Positions 8,954 to 17,920 of a stretch of 64,000 nucleotides of DNA are shown here, in pieces. The notes beneath the pieces are model-generated. The model was not told the DNA's origin, did no database searches, and saw only the letters and a program-made list of their open reading frames with translations. Source of the DNA: Pseudobdellovibrionaceae bacterium (GTDB lineage: Bacteria; Bdellovibrionota; Bdellovibrionia; Bdellovibrionales; UBA1609); contig JACKAN010000001.1 of NCBI GenBank assembly GCA_020635055.1, forward strand, positions 248,001 to 312,000, given 5' to 3'. Position 1 is the first letter of the stretch. Each line of letters begins with the position of its first letter. Made by a program: the position numbers and the translations under genes.

Positions 8954-9763
8954 ATGAGCTCTGAATATATACATGGTTATAATAAAGAAGAACAAGATCG
9001 CTTAATTCATCAAGCTGAGTTCTTAAAAACTTATGTTTATGAAAAAATTCAAATGGCTGGGATTCACCATCTTTTAGAAGTCGGTTGCGGAGTAGGTGCT
9101 CAAACTAAAATACTACTAGATATTTTTCCTCACCTCAAAGTGACCTCTGTAGATATATCATCTACTCAGTTGGATGTGGCTAAAAAAAGATTGTCAAAGT
9201 ATATTGAAGAGGGGCGTTTAAATCTTGTTCAATCCGACGCCACCCAAATGGATTCATTGTCTGACAATAGTTTTGATGGTGCTTTTTTATGTTGGTTTTT
9301 AGAACATGTTCCAGATCCCATTTCTGTTTTAAAAGAAACAAGAAAAAAATTGATTCCCGGTTCACGTTTGTGGTCCTCTGAGGTCATGAATTGGACACTT
9401 TTTGTAGACCCATATTGCCAGCATCTTTTAAAGTATTGGTTTGAGTTTAATGATTACCAATGGACGATTAAAGGTCATCCTTTCATCGGAGCACAAATGG
9501 GGAATTACTTAACTCATTCTGGTTTTTCAAATGTTAAAACAGATGTGCGTACTTGGTTTTGGGACGATCGTTTTCCCGTTCAAAGAAAAGAATTTTTTGA
9601 TGAGTTTAAAGACCTTTTTTACAGTGCGGCTAAAGAACTAAAGAAACACAATCGTGTAGATCAAGATTTGATAGATAATATGAAAAAAGAATTTGATGAA
9701 AGAAGCCTCACCTCCGGCAGTGTATTGTATATGTCCTGGATGCGCTCAGAAGCAGAGGCTTAA
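8954..9763 (+). CDS. Class I SAM-dependent methyltransferase
   Basis: 269 residues. SAM-binding motif I is LLEVGCGVGAQTK (about 37-49), the motif II acidic residue is in VTSVDIS, motif III is NLVQSDATQMD, and post-III is FDGAFLCWFLEHVPDP. The C-terminal half is variable, as in small-molecule methyltransferases of the UbiE/Methyltransf_11 group. The gene starts on the base after the MFS stop. The methyl acceptor is unknown. Confidence 0.88.
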   Translation: MSSEYIHGYNKEEQDRLIHQAEFLKTYVYEKIQMAGIHHLLEVGCGVGAQTKILLDIFPHLKVTSVDISSTQLDVAKKRLSKYIEEGRLNLVQSDATQMDSLSDNSFDGAFLCWFLEHVPDPISVLKETRKKLIPGSRLWSSEVMNWTLFVDPYCQHLLKYWFEFNDYQWTIKGHPFIGAQMGNYLTHSGFSNVKTDVRTWFWDDRFPVQRKEFFDEFKDLFYSAAKELKKHNRVDQDLIDNMKKEFDERSLTSGSVLYMSWMRSEAEA

Positions 9764-9768
9764 TTCTG

Positions 9769-10179
9769 TTATTTAAACTTAGGTGCTCCCTCGGTCCAGA
9801 GTGATACTTCTATTTCATGTCCAGAAGGGTCTCTTAAGTACCATGCAGTAGAGTGTGGCCAATGAACAGGGCTATCATAATAGGTTTTTTCATTGTTATT
9901 TTTAAGAATATTTTGCCATTCTTCGATATTATCTATTCTTAAACCAAAATGATTCACTTTAATTTCTTTATTGTCGTCAGTGTCTTTGTGTTCTATTAGT
10001 GCTTTGTTAGGTAATTCATAAAGACATAGCATAATAGCTTTTGTTTTTATGATCGACCATGGGTTTCCTTGATAAATGCCACGCTCTACAGTTTCAAAGT
10101 TAAAAATTTTTTTGTACCACTCTAGGCTCTCTTTTAAATTAACAACATTCATATTTATGTGATCTAATTCAATATTCAT
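9769..10179 (-). CDS. VOC-superfamily (glyoxalase/bleomycin-resistance-like) protein
   Basis: 136 residues from the ATG at 10179 (MNIELDHINMNV), chosen because GGAG lies six bases upstream; the open frame extends to 10260 without a better site. It has the two beta-alpha-beta-beta-beta halves: DHINMNVVNLKESLEWYKKI near the start, NHFGLRIDNIEEWQNIL in the middle and YLRDPSGHEIEV at the end. His-6, Glu in CLYE, His in VNHFG and Glu in HEIEV are plausible metal ligands. It is divergent from an XRE-cupin regulator and could be its target. Confidence 0.85.
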   Translation of the reverse strand: MNIELDHINMNVVNLKESLEWYKKIFNFETVERGIYQGNPWSIIKTKAIMLCLYELPNKALIEHKDTDDNKEIKVNHFGLRIDNIEEWQNILKNNNEKTYYDSPVHWPHSTAWYLRDPSGHEIEVSLWTEGAPKFK

Positions 10180-10243
10180 TTTTGACTCCATGTTTAATGT
10201 TTGGACATAGTTTACTTGCCGGACATTCAACAAAACTGATAAT

Positions 10244-10272
10244 GACAATATAATGTACAAATAGACAATATA
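10244..10272. promoter_or_regulatory. Two GACAATATA repeats between divergent VOC and XRE genes
   Basis: GACAATATA occurs at 10244-10252 and again at 10264-10272, 20 bp apart, or about two helical turns. TTGACA at 10273-10278 directly follows. The repeats lie in the shared promoter region of the VOC gene (minus) and the XRE-cupin gene (plus), a natural place for the regulator's operator. This is inferred from position and spacing. Confidence 0.45.
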
Positions 10273-10307
10273 TTGACATTTCAGAGAAGGTAGCTTTCAG
10301 TATATTT

Positions 10308-10871
10308 ATGATTAAGGAACAAAAAATTAATTCTTGGAGATTGGCAATTAATGTTCAAAACTTACGCAAAAAGCAAAATTTAACACAACATCAATTAGCA
10401 CTGCGAAGCGAACTTCCTAGGAGCACGCTCTCATATATTGAATCAGGTAGTGGAAACCCTTCGCTACATAATCTCACACGTTTAGCATTGGCTCTCCAAG
10501 TTTCCATTGAAGAGTTACTGGCTATTCCAAAAACACAGACACAACTTATTAAGAAAGAAAATATTCCAAGAATAATGAAGGCTGGTGGCTTGGTTGAGGT
10601 ATTAAAACTATTTCCAGACCAGCTTCCAGGAGTAGAATTGGATCGACTTATATTTAAACCGCAAGCCAGAATGGTTGGAACCCCTCATATTGAAGGTACT
10701 AAGGAGTACCTTTATTGTTTGAAGGGACAAATCACTGTTTTAATTAGTGGATCTAGGTATCAAGTAGAAAATGGTGAAGTGTTGGTTTTTCAAGGAGGCC
10801 AACCTCATACTTATTTAAATTCCTTCTCTAAAAGCAGCGAAGGAATTTCCTTAGTTTTATTTTCTCGATAG
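10308..10871 (+). CDS. XRE-family transcriptional regulator with cupin domain
   Basis: 187 residues. The N-terminal helix-turn-helix (about 14-72) reads VQNLRKKQNLTQHQLALRSE, then RSTLSYIESGSGNPSLHNLT, a clear HTH_3. The C-terminal cupin_2 (about 105-187) reads HIEGTKEYLYCLKGQITVLI and GEVLVFQGGQPHTYLN. This architecture is that of ligand-sensing regulators such as PuuR/SutR types. No strong ribosome site is seen near the ATG. It is divergent from the VOC gene with two repeats between them. Confidence 0.9.
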   Translation: MIKEQKINSWRLAINVQNLRKKQNLTQHQLALRSELPRSTLSYIESGSGNPSLHNLTRLALALQVSIEELLAIPKTQTQLIKKENIPRIMKAGGLVEVLKLFPDQLPGVELDRLIFKPQARMVGTPHIEGTKEYLYCLKGQITVLISGSRYQVENGEVLVFQGGQPHTYLNSFSKSSEGISLVLFSR

Positions 10872-11012
10872 CTAGACAGTTTTAGCCACACAACGTCAAA
10901 AAAAACCCCATATCTCAATAAACATGCTTTCATCAGATGCTTTGGACCTTTCTTGACAGTCGTTTTAGGGATTTCCTATAAATATATAAGTAGAAATAGG
11001 GGGAGTAATTAA

Positions 11013-12188
11013 GTGAGTTCTTGGCTTATCGCTTTAATGGCGATTTTCTTATTAAGTTGTGCGCCCTCAGACAGGCCTCTTAAGGGAAGTAAAAATCACC
11101 CTCAAGAAGATAATAAAATAAAAGAAAGTGCATATTACGGAAATAGTGCCGACGTTATAGCCTACGCTGCTTATCGCTTGCTAGAACCTAAACGAATCTT
11201 AGATATAGCTTTAAGAATAGAAAAATTAGATCCTAATCAAGCACAGCTCGCGGATTTTGACAATTTGCCAGGTTTTCAAATTATTAAAAGTTGCTGGTCA
11301 GGTAAAAATGAAGTTTTAATTGATGTACTACAAAATCAACCAAATTATGTAAGCTTTAAACTTAAGTTTGTTAATTGTACTCTACTTAGCGGTTGGCAAG
11401 TGAGTACTAAGGTAAATGGTTTTGAAAGTTTTCAACTTTATTTTGATCATAATTTAGAAAAGTCTAACTCTAAAGTTAAACGAAAACTTTCAAAAGTGAT
11501 ATATTCCACTCAGGGATTGTCTCATGTTTTCAAGGCGAACAGTAAGCACCAGCGCTTTACTGAGACCAGCAAATCACAACTGCAAGAGTCGAGAAGTTTA
11601 GAAATAATCAGAAGGCCTCAAGGGGAATATTATTTTAGTTATTATAGTCAAGGAAACTTTGAACAGGAAATGTTAAGTAATAGTTTCCGCGTGATGGAGC
11701 CTCAAGGGAAACATGATTTTATAGCTGATGGTAATTTTATAGTCGACAAGAGGAATGTGATTAAAGTGGTTTCTGGTTCTTTAGAGCTTAACCACTTAGC
11801 AAAGAGATCGGTTTTTTTAAAAAAGGGTACAGAAAGACATATATTTGACAATGAAAAGAATCACTTGTTTTTAAGCGCTCAATGGAACCAAACGGGATTG
11901 GTTTTTGATACAGAGTGCGGATTTATAAATGGTAATTTGGAATCAGTGACTTTCCAAAATTTTAACGAAAAAAGAAATCGCTTTTTTGACTCACTGGATG
12001 AACAAGACTCAAGTAAGATTACATTGAATTATCTTGTTCAAAAGGGCAGTGCTCCTGAACTCATTTACGTACAGGATTCACAGGGAAAGCTTTTAAAAAG
12101 CCAGCCAGCAAAATGCTACTTAAAAAATGACAAGCTTATTAATCTCGCTCAGCCCAAAACACCCTTCGAGTTTATTTTTTTAAACTAA
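11013..12188 (+). CDS. Lipoprotein of unknown function
   Basis: 391 residues from GTG at 11013, seven bases after GGGGGAG. The N-terminus is a lipoprotein signal, IALMAIFLLSC, with a clear lipobox, so the mature protein is lipid-anchored. The rest is rich in beta-prone segments and Lys and shows no known motif. The 3' end overlaps the convergent gene at 12172 by 17 bp. Function unknown. Confidence 0.75.
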   Translation: MSSWLIALMAIFLLSCAPSDRPLKGSKNHPQEDNKIKESAYYGNSADVIAYAAYRLLEPKRILDIALRIEKLDPNQAQLADFDNLPGFQIIKSCWSGKNEVLIDVLQNQPNYVSFKLKFVNCTLLSGWQVSTKVNGFESFQLYFDHNLEKSNSKVKRKLSKVIYSTQGLSHVFKANSKHQRFTETSKSQLQESRSLEIIRRPQGEYYFSYYSQGNFEQEMLSNSFRVMEPQGKHDFIADGNFIVDKRNVIKVVSGSLELNHLAKRSVFLKKGTERHIFDNEKNHLFLSAQWNQTGLVFDTECGFINGNLESVTFQNFNEKRNRFFDSLDEQDSSKITLNYLVQKGSAPELIYVQDSQGKLLKSQPAKCYLKNDKLINLAQPKTPFEFIFLN

Positions 12189-13281
12189 CTGAAGATCGGG
12201 GTTTAATAACTCCATAAATGGGCCAGTGATCACTAACACCAACAGGACTATTTTCTTCAAAACGAGCGGGAGACATAAAGCGATTTTTCTGATAAACGCT
12301 GTAATTAGGAATACCAACAGACCCAGGATCAACAACCCAATTAGAACTTCCGTTTTTAGGATCTAGATTTTTATGAAAAAGTAGTGCATCTAAAAAAGAC
12401 CATTCTCTTTTTGTATGATAATAATTTGTACCGCGACATCGATAACAACCAATCAGATGTGACACCATCCAATCTTCACCGAGATCTTTTTGATAAAGCT
12501 TGTGGCTAGAGTCCTCACTTGCGTTGATATTAAAATCTCCACCTGCAACAGCTAAAACATCACTGGGAAGAGTTTTCATTAATTGATTTAAATAAGCTGC
12601 ACTTTGTTGTCGCCAATAGGTGGGGTTCGAACCAGAGGGAAAGTGTATTCCAAATACGGATAATTTTGTTTTATCAGGAAGTAGTAAGTTGACTTGTAAG
12701 ATACCTCGAGAGCGGTCCATCCACTCCTGATCCTCATCGTTTTTACCTTTATAAGGGATTTTATGTAGTTGAGCTTCCTTGTATTGAGGCAAACGAGAGA
12801 GTAAACCTACGTCAATACCTCTTTTGTCAAAGCCCTCGATAAGAACCACAGTTTGATAGTTAGCAGCTTTTAAAAATTTTTCGTTAAGCATTTTTAATAC
12901 TCGAAGATTCTCCACTTCTTCGACTATTAGTATGTCTGGACCTTTCCCTTTATTGACTTGTAGTACAACATCACTCAGTCTTTGCATTTTTCTATTGAGT
13001 ACGTTTTCATTCCAATCCATATTTAAACACTCATCACGATATTTTCCGTGACGTATATTATTGCAGATTCTTTTATGACTCTCTGAAGTTTTCTGTGAAC
13101 TGGGTAAATAGGTATGGTCTTCAGTGCCATCATCATGTTGAGTGTCAAACAAATTTTCCATATTGTAAGCCATAACGCTAATGGCCTCTGGTTCCTGTTG
13201 AAACTTTTTTCCCGCCGTAGAGCAAGCAGTGAGTAATAGTAACAAGCTAAAAGTAAATAGAATTCTTAAATTTAGAATCAT
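12172..13281 (-). CDS. Endonuclease/exonuclease/phosphatase-family lipoprotein
   Basis: 369 residues; AAGGAG precedes the ATG. Lipoprotein signal LLLLLTACS. The EEP fold motifs are all present: VMAYNMENLFD (Asn, metal site), VEEVEN (Glu), GIHFPSGSNP (catalytic His), GGDFNINASED (Asp-x-Asn) and VSDHWPIYGV (Asp-His). The protein is anchored outside the cytoplasm, so it may act on extracellular or periplasmic nucleic acid or phosphoesters. In a predatory bacterium it could help digest prey DNA; that role is inferred. Confidence 0.85.
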   Translation of the reverse strand: MILNLRILFTFSLLLLLTACSTAGKKFQQEPEAISVMAYNMENLFDTQHDDGTEDHTYLPSSQKTSESHKRICNNIRHGKYRDECLNMDWNENVLNRKMQRLSDVVLQVNKGKGPDILIVEEVENLRVLKMLNEKFLKAANYQTVVLIEGFDKRGIDVGLLSRLPQYKEAQLHKIPYKGKNDEDQEWMDRSRGILQVNLLLPDKTKLSVFGIHFPSGSNPTYWRQQSAAYLNQLMKTLPSDVLAVAGGDFNINASEDSSHKLYQKDLGEDWMVSHLIGCYRCRGTNYYHTKREWSFLDALLFHKNLDPKNGSSNWVVDPGSVGIPNYSVYQKNRFMSPARFEENSPVGVSDHWPIYGVIKPRSSVSLKK

Positions 13282-13411
13282 TTAAAGACTCCTTATTAAT
13301 ATTGTCTTTTAAAAAGACTAATCGCGTATTGAGTTACAAGCTAATCATTTTGCCTTGCACCAGCGCATATTCCATGGGAAAACTAAAACCTAAGGGCTTT
13401 CCGGGGGGAAA

Positions 13412-14368
13412 ATGCAGCTTAATTTTATATCAATTAGTATAATTCTTTTGTTTCATTTACATATTGCTGTTACTGCTCAAGCCTCATCGAAGTCACCTGC
13501 TAACACCTTATCAGAACTTACAATGACTGAAATTGATATGACCGAAGTAGACTTGGCAGTGCCTGAAGTGTCACCCCGTCCACGCTACAGTCCTTGGGGT
13601 TTATCCTACTTTAATTGGGCCACACAAGATCTGGCGAAAACCGAAGAAGGACGCGCAAGATTAAATACTTATAATTATTTAAGCATTAATTATCGTTTGA
13701 ATGGGGGTATGTTTTCTATCCGTCCAACATTTTTTGTTAACGGTTCTGGCTATGATGATTACGATAGGAAAATTGTAAAAAGCGAAGTCGATCTGGGAGA
13801 TATTTATTTACAATACTCAAAATACAATATCGCCTTACTGCCGGGTGATATTGGCCTAACTGGAGCCATAAGAGTTTATTTGCCACAGGGGGATTATGCG
13901 AAAAGACAGGGTAAGATTTCAGAATTAAGAGGAAAACTCTATTTCAGTAAACCCTGGGGTTATGGTTGGAACACAACATATATGATTGAACCCAGGTACT
14001 CTTTCTTTACAGAGAGAGGTTACCTAACTGAATATGGTAATTCTGCAGCCAATCGTTACGCTGTTATTTGGCACTATATAGAACAAGCTAAATTATTTAA
14101 TGATCGCTATGGAATCTCAGCACAAGTGGGCATGAAGCATAACTATTATTATGATTTTGAAAGTGAAGGCATACAAAATCGTATTGAAGAAGACTTTGAG
14201 ACAGCCTTCTATTTCTTGTTCAATATTGATGGTGTCAGTATAAAAGCCGGATTAATGCAAGCCCACAACGTTCGACGTCCAAACTCCAAATACGAACCAG
14301 GTGGAGATTTCAAATTATTTAACAATGAAGAAACACAAATCTCAATAATGACTTCTTTTCGTTTATAA
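13412..14368 (+). CDS. Probable outer-membrane beta-barrel protein
   Basis: 318 residues with a signal peptide (ISIIILLF-type core, cleaved near VTAQA|SS). The mature part alternates aromatic and polar residues in barrel-like strands (YNYLSINYRLNGGMFSIRPT, FETAFYFLFNIDGVSIKAGL) and ends TSFRL with a penultimate Arg rather than the classical terminal Phe. A low-complexity TMTEIDMTEVDL stretch follows the signal peptide. No family recognised. GGGGGG upstream of the ATG serves as ribosome site. Confidence 0.65.
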   Translation: MQLNFISISIILLFHLHIAVTAQASSKSPANTLSELTMTEIDMTEVDLAVPEVSPRPRYSPWGLSYFNWATQDLAKTEEGRARLNTYNYLSINYRLNGGMFSIRPTFFVNGSGYDDYDRKIVKSEVDLGDIYLQYSKYNIALLPGDIGLTGAIRVYLPQGDYAKRQGKISELRGKLYFSKPWGYGWNTTYMIEPRYSFFTERGYLTEYGNSAANRYAVIWHYIEQAKLFNDRYGISAQVGMKHNYYYDFESEGIQNRIEEDFETAFYFLFNIDGVSIKAGLMQAHNVRRPNSKYEPGGDFKLFNNEETQISIMTSFRL

Positions 14369-14468
14369 ATAGTTAATTTCTTTCTTGAAAGCGACAGAAA
14401 TTAGTTAACATCTATGTGACAAAAGACATTAAATTGATTATATCATCCCAATGTAATTGGGAGAACAA

Positions 14469-15653
14469 ATGAAATATTTGTATATTGTTGTGCTTAATTT
14501 ATTTTTTAGCTATGCATTTTCAGCTGTACCTGTTGAACTTAACATTAAAATGGGCTTTGGACGTGTCGAAGTAAGTATCCATTCACCACAGGACCAAGAT
14601 AAGCAAGAGCCACTAAAGCCATTGATTGAAAAGTTTGAAATCGAAATTCTTACAAACGAGAAGCTGGCTCCTATAGTTATGGGTCAAGAAAATAAAGAAT
14701 ATACAATGATTGTGGGCTATTCTTCGGATCAAGAATTTAAACAAACATTAAAAGAATGGTCGAACTATCTTTTTGCCAAAGCCTCTAATGATTTGCCAAG
14801 CGAAAGTTCACTAGTTGGAGTTTTATCCGATGGAAAAAAGAGAGTCGTTATGGGCTCACATTTAATTGTTGATAATGGTGAACACTTAGAAGAAGTCGTA
14901 GTTATAGCGGGAAGTGCGGACATTAAGGGTAAGGTCGATCGCCTTGTTATTATCGGAGGGGATGTTCATTTATTTTCTACGGCAGAAATTACTAAAGAAT
15001 TAAATACTCTCGGTGGCAACGTACAGACAGATGAAGGAGCACTTGTTCGTGGTAAAAGTGTTAATGTCGGAATTCCACTTAGCGATGAGAGCTGGACAAT
15101 GGTTTTTAACAAACTAAAAGCCACTCAAATAGGTGAGTTTTTAAGCAGTGATATGACATTGTTGGTTATCACAATACTAAAGTTATTATCCTTAATGTTA
15201 TTTACTTATTTTGGTTACTACGTTGCACCCAATTACCAGAGAAAAGTACAGATCTATATACAGAAACATTCTGTAAGTTGTCTTTTATGGGGATTTTTTA
15301 GTTTATTTTTGATGGTACCCATTGTTATGATAATGGCCGTGTCTATCATTGGTATTCCATTGATGCCTCTCCAATTTACTATTTATTTTCTCTTTTTTAT
15401 TTTTGGTTATATCCACAGCTCACTTTGGGTGATGACTTGGATAGAGGGAAAAAGTGAATTTTTAAAAAAACAAAATCTTTTTTTAAAAATATTTTTGGGT
15501 TTGTTACTTTTTGAAATGATAGTTTGGATACCTTATCTTGGTAAAGGTTTTAAGTGGTTAGTTATATTTATGGGTTTTGGCGCTGCCTCAAAGGTATTTT
15601 ACAATCAATTGCTCTTGCCACCATCTCGAAAGTTAGCACAAATAGTGTCATAG
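14469..15653 (+). CDS. Exported membrane protein with bactofilin-like (polymer-forming) repeats
   Basis: 394 residues from the ATG at 14469, five bases after GGGAG; the TTG at 14457 would break the signal peptide. A signal peptide (MKYLYIVVLNLFFSYAFSA) leads to an N-terminal region of about 120 residues. Next comes a short beta-solenoid-like repeat, LEEVVVIAGSADIKGKVDRL, then VIIGGDVHLFSTAEITKELN and TLGGNVQ, as in polymer-forming (bactofilin-like) proteins. Four hydrophobic segments lie at about 230-385. This layout is common for uncharacterised envelope proteins. Confidence 0.6.
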   Translation: MKYLYIVVLNLFFSYAFSAVPVELNIKMGFGRVEVSIHSPQDQDKQEPLKPLIEKFEIEILTNEKLAPIVMGQENKEYTMIVGYSSDQEFKQTLKEWSNYLFAKASNDLPSESSLVGVLSDGKKRVVMGSHLIVDNGEHLEEVVVIAGSADIKGKVDRLVIIGGDVHLFSTAEITKELNTLGGNVQTDEGALVRGKSVNVGIPLSDESWTMVFNKLKATQIGEFLSSDMTLLVITILKLLSLMLFTYFGYYVAPNYQRKVQIYIQKHSVSCLLWGFFSLFLMVPIVMIMAVSIIGIPLMPLQFTIYFLFFIFGYIHSSLWVMTWIEGKSEFLKKQNLFLKIFLGLLLFEMIVWIPYLGKGFKWLVIFMGFGAASKVFYNQLLLPPSRKLAQIVS

Positions 15654-15704
15654 ATTTGACTAAAATATTGGGACCTGACATTTTATTGGCTTTTAAAACG
15701 TCAA

Positions 15705-15911
15705 TTAATTGATTTTGTGATCTTTCGTACGAGTTACCAATTCACAGTTTTCACAGTAGGCTTCCTCGGCAATAGTAAAGTTTTCGAGATAGGCCTTAAC
15801 ACGAATGGCCAGTTGATGGTTGCATAAAGGACACAGATTTTCTCTTTCAACAAAGACTCTCTGGGTTAGCGAAGTACTTTCTATATTTTGTTCTATTTTG
15901 TTTTTAATCAC
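15705..15911 (-). CDS. Small zinc-ribbon-like protein
   Basis: 68 residues from GTG at 15911, seven bases after AGGAGG; the ATG at 15917 is too close to that site. Two CxxC knuckles, ENLCPLCNHQ and AYCENCELV, about 27 residues apart form a plausible zinc ribbon. It is otherwise unlike any known family and reads convergently with the membrane protein at 14469-15653. It is divergent from the TPR protein that follows. Confidence 0.6.
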   Translation of the reverse strand: MIKNKIEQNIESTSLTQRVFVERENLCPLCNHQLAIRVKAYLENFTIAEEAYCENCELVTRTKDHKIN

Positions 15912-16030
15912 GCCCATTCCTCCTGTTTGTATACAATGCAAAATGCCGTGCCAAAAAATGCTGCCTTGTGTTTGGACTCATGTTAACATTAACTATGGAA
16001 GTAAAGCCCTCGACCTATGTGAACCACAAT

Positions 16031-17032
16031 ATGAAGAAACCTATTTTGCGATGGAGCTTTATAGTTTTTTTGTCATTGTTTTTTATTACTTTATTGATGC
16101 AATTTATTTTTTGGAAGCAATACAGTTTAGAGGCCACATACGTTCAACTTAAAAATATTTTTCTTAAAGAAACGACCAGCAACTATCTAGAGTTAGGAGC
16201 AATTTGTAACTCCTTAGAAGATACACAGTGTGCAAAGAAATATTTTTCTCATATTATCGAAAGAGAACCCAACAATAAATTGGCTCTTGCTAACTTGGCC
16301 ATGGTTTTAACAAAGCAAAAAAACTGGAAGGATGCCGAACCACTTTTTAAAGCCTATTTCACTTTGGGTGGTGAATCCTATGATGTTTTTTATTGGTTTG
16401 GTTTAACAGAAAAAGCAATTCATGGAGTAGAAAGTGGTATGTATTGGGTGCTTCACTCCCTTAAAATTAACCCCGATTATTTATTGGCCGGAGAGGAAAT
16501 TGTTAATCATTACTTGGCACAAAACAACTTACCTCTTTCATTGAGTATTATTGGGAGTCTAACTCGAGGACATCCTGAAAACTATAAATATTGGAATAGT
16601 TTTCTAAATCGCAAAGAGTTTATTGATGATATTGATGATGAGAACCCTGGAAAAGTAAATTGGGAATTAGTGAGTCTAGATGGTTTAAATTACTACTTAC
16701 CCTTGGTTTTACGTAAAAATACTCGAATCAAGTTTTTTTCTGTATTTAACTATGTAGAATCTAATTTAATAAGTACGGACACACTTAATGAGCTTTTAAT
16801 TCCATCACAAAATATTAAAGAAAAAAAAATAATTAAATTCAATGAGCGATCCCTCAGTGTATATCCTGTGTTTTTTCCTGAAATCTATGTTGCAGGAAAA
16901 AAAATAGAGGACGTAGTTTTTTATACCTGTAAAAGCTGTCCGAATGTTATAGGAAGTAAATTTCTAGATAAATATGAATTGCAATATTGGACTGAAAATA
17001 AAATCGATTTTCTAAAAATTAGTTCAAAGTAA
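16031..17032 (+). CDS. TPR membrane protein with degenerate retropepsin-like C-terminus
   Basis: 333 residues from the ATG at 16031 (MKKPILRW); upstream in-frame Mets at 15968 and 15995 are possible, none with a good ribosome site. One N-terminal membrane segment (FIVFLSLFFITLLMQFIFW), then TPR-like helices (YLELGAICNSLEDTQCAKKY, ALANLAMVLTKQKNWKDAEP). The last 110 residues resemble the clan AA aspartyl protease fold (YYLPLVLRKNTRIKFFSVF, NVIGSKFLDKYELQY) but lack the catalytic D-T/S-G. It is probably a scaffold, not an enzyme. Confidence 0.55.
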   Translation: MKKPILRWSFIVFLSLFFITLLMQFIFWKQYSLEATYVQLKNIFLKETTSNYLELGAICNSLEDTQCAKKYFSHIIEREPNNKLALANLAMVLTKQKNWKDAEPLFKAYFTLGGESYDVFYWFGLTEKAIHGVESGMYWVLHSLKINPDYLLAGEEIVNHYLAQNNLPLSLSIIGSLTRGHPENYKYWNSFLNRKEFIDDIDDENPGKVNWELVSLDGLNYYLPLVLRKNTRIKFFSVFNYVESNLISTDTLNELLIPSQNIKEKKIIKFNERSLSVYPVFFPEIYVAGKKIEDVVFYTCKSCPNVIGSKFLDKYELQYWTENKIDFLKISSK

Positions 17033-17060
17033 AAAAACCGCCATATTATAGGCGGTTTTT
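17033..17060. terminator. Bidirectional rho-independent terminator
   Basis: CCGCC (17038-17042) pairs with GGCGG (17051-17055), flanked by A7 and T5. It lies between the convergent TPR gene and rpsD and can end both transcripts. Confidence 0.85.
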
Positions 17061-17084
17061 ATAAATTTACTTATTATTTTTAAT

Positions 17085-17717
17085 TTATGCTTTTCTTGCA
17101 GCGTAATACTCAGTAAACAAGCCAGCATCAAAAGGAAATGGGACGTGTTCAATTCTTGGAACAGCATCAAGTGTACCGAACTCTTTTCCTTCTTTTTCTT
17201 CTTTTCTCAAATAGTCAGGAACTTCTAATCTGGGTGATTGTTTAGCTCTGAGATAACTTTGATTATTTTGTGCCTTTTCTGTAAGTGCAATCGTTGATCC
17301 AGTTCCTACAACATAAGAGCTGATGTCCACTTTTTTGTTGTTCACTAAAACGTGTCCATGTGAAATCAATTGACGAGCGGCACGAATACTGGGGGCAAAG
17401 TTGAGTCGGAATACAATATTGTCCAAACGAGACTCTAGGCGCCCGATCAGTTTGTTAACCCAATTAGTACCGACACCTTGCTTGGCATCTCTAATAAAGC
17501 GTCGCAATTGCTCTTCTTTTAAAACGTAATTACAACGAATTTTTTGTTTTTCTTCTAAGCGCAAGGCATAGTCCGAATACTTTCGTCTTTTATTACCGTT
17601 TTCGCCAGGTGGATAGGGGCGTCTTTCTAGAGCTCCGGCCTTACCTAGTCCAGGTAGTTCACAGCCCAAACGTCGCTGGACTTTGTATCTTTGTCTTTTT
17701 CCACTGTTTTTCTTCAT
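17085..17717 (-). CDS. rpsD: Ribosomal protein S4
   Basis: 210 residues starting at the ATG 17717, preceded by AGGAGAACC; the in-frame upstream ATG at 17753 is not needed. The sequence RYKVQRRLGCELPG is the S4 N-terminus without zinc-binding Cys pairs. The S4 RNA-binding domain reads ESRLDNIVFRLNFAPSIRAA and QLISHGHVLVNN. It binds 16S rRNA early in 30S assembly. Here it is a single-gene unit, not in an alpha operon with rpsM, rpsK, rpoA, which is notable but seen in several lineages. Confidence 0.97.
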   Translation of the reverse strand: MKKNSGKRQRYKVQRRLGCELPGLGKAGALERRPYPPGENGNKRRKYSDYALRLEEKQKIRCNYVLKEEQLRRFIRDAKQGVGTNWVNKLIGRLESRLDNIVFRLNFAPSIRAARQLISHGHVLVNNKKVDISSYVVGTGSTIALTEKAQNNQSYLRAKQSPRLEVPDYLRKEEKEGKEFGTLDAVPRIEHVPFPFDAGLFTEYYAARKA

Positions 17718-17920
17718 TGGTTCTCCTATTATTTTTATCCCAGCCTTCACCAAGCGAAGTTTAATGCTGAGCGGCGCTCCCCAATGGAGCCCTATAAAAA
17801 CCAGGTTTTAAGTTCCTAGTTTTATAGTCACTTTTGTCCTAAACATCAAGGATTCTCTCTAAAAGTCTGAAAATACAAAAAAATATTCCCTAAACTTGAT
17901 GGGATAAGTACTATATAGAT

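Noticed and set aside
12630..12650. GGTTCGAAC resembling a tRNA T-loop
   Set aside because: It lies inside the EEP lipoprotein gene and no cloverleaf arms surround it. No tRNA genes were seen in the window.
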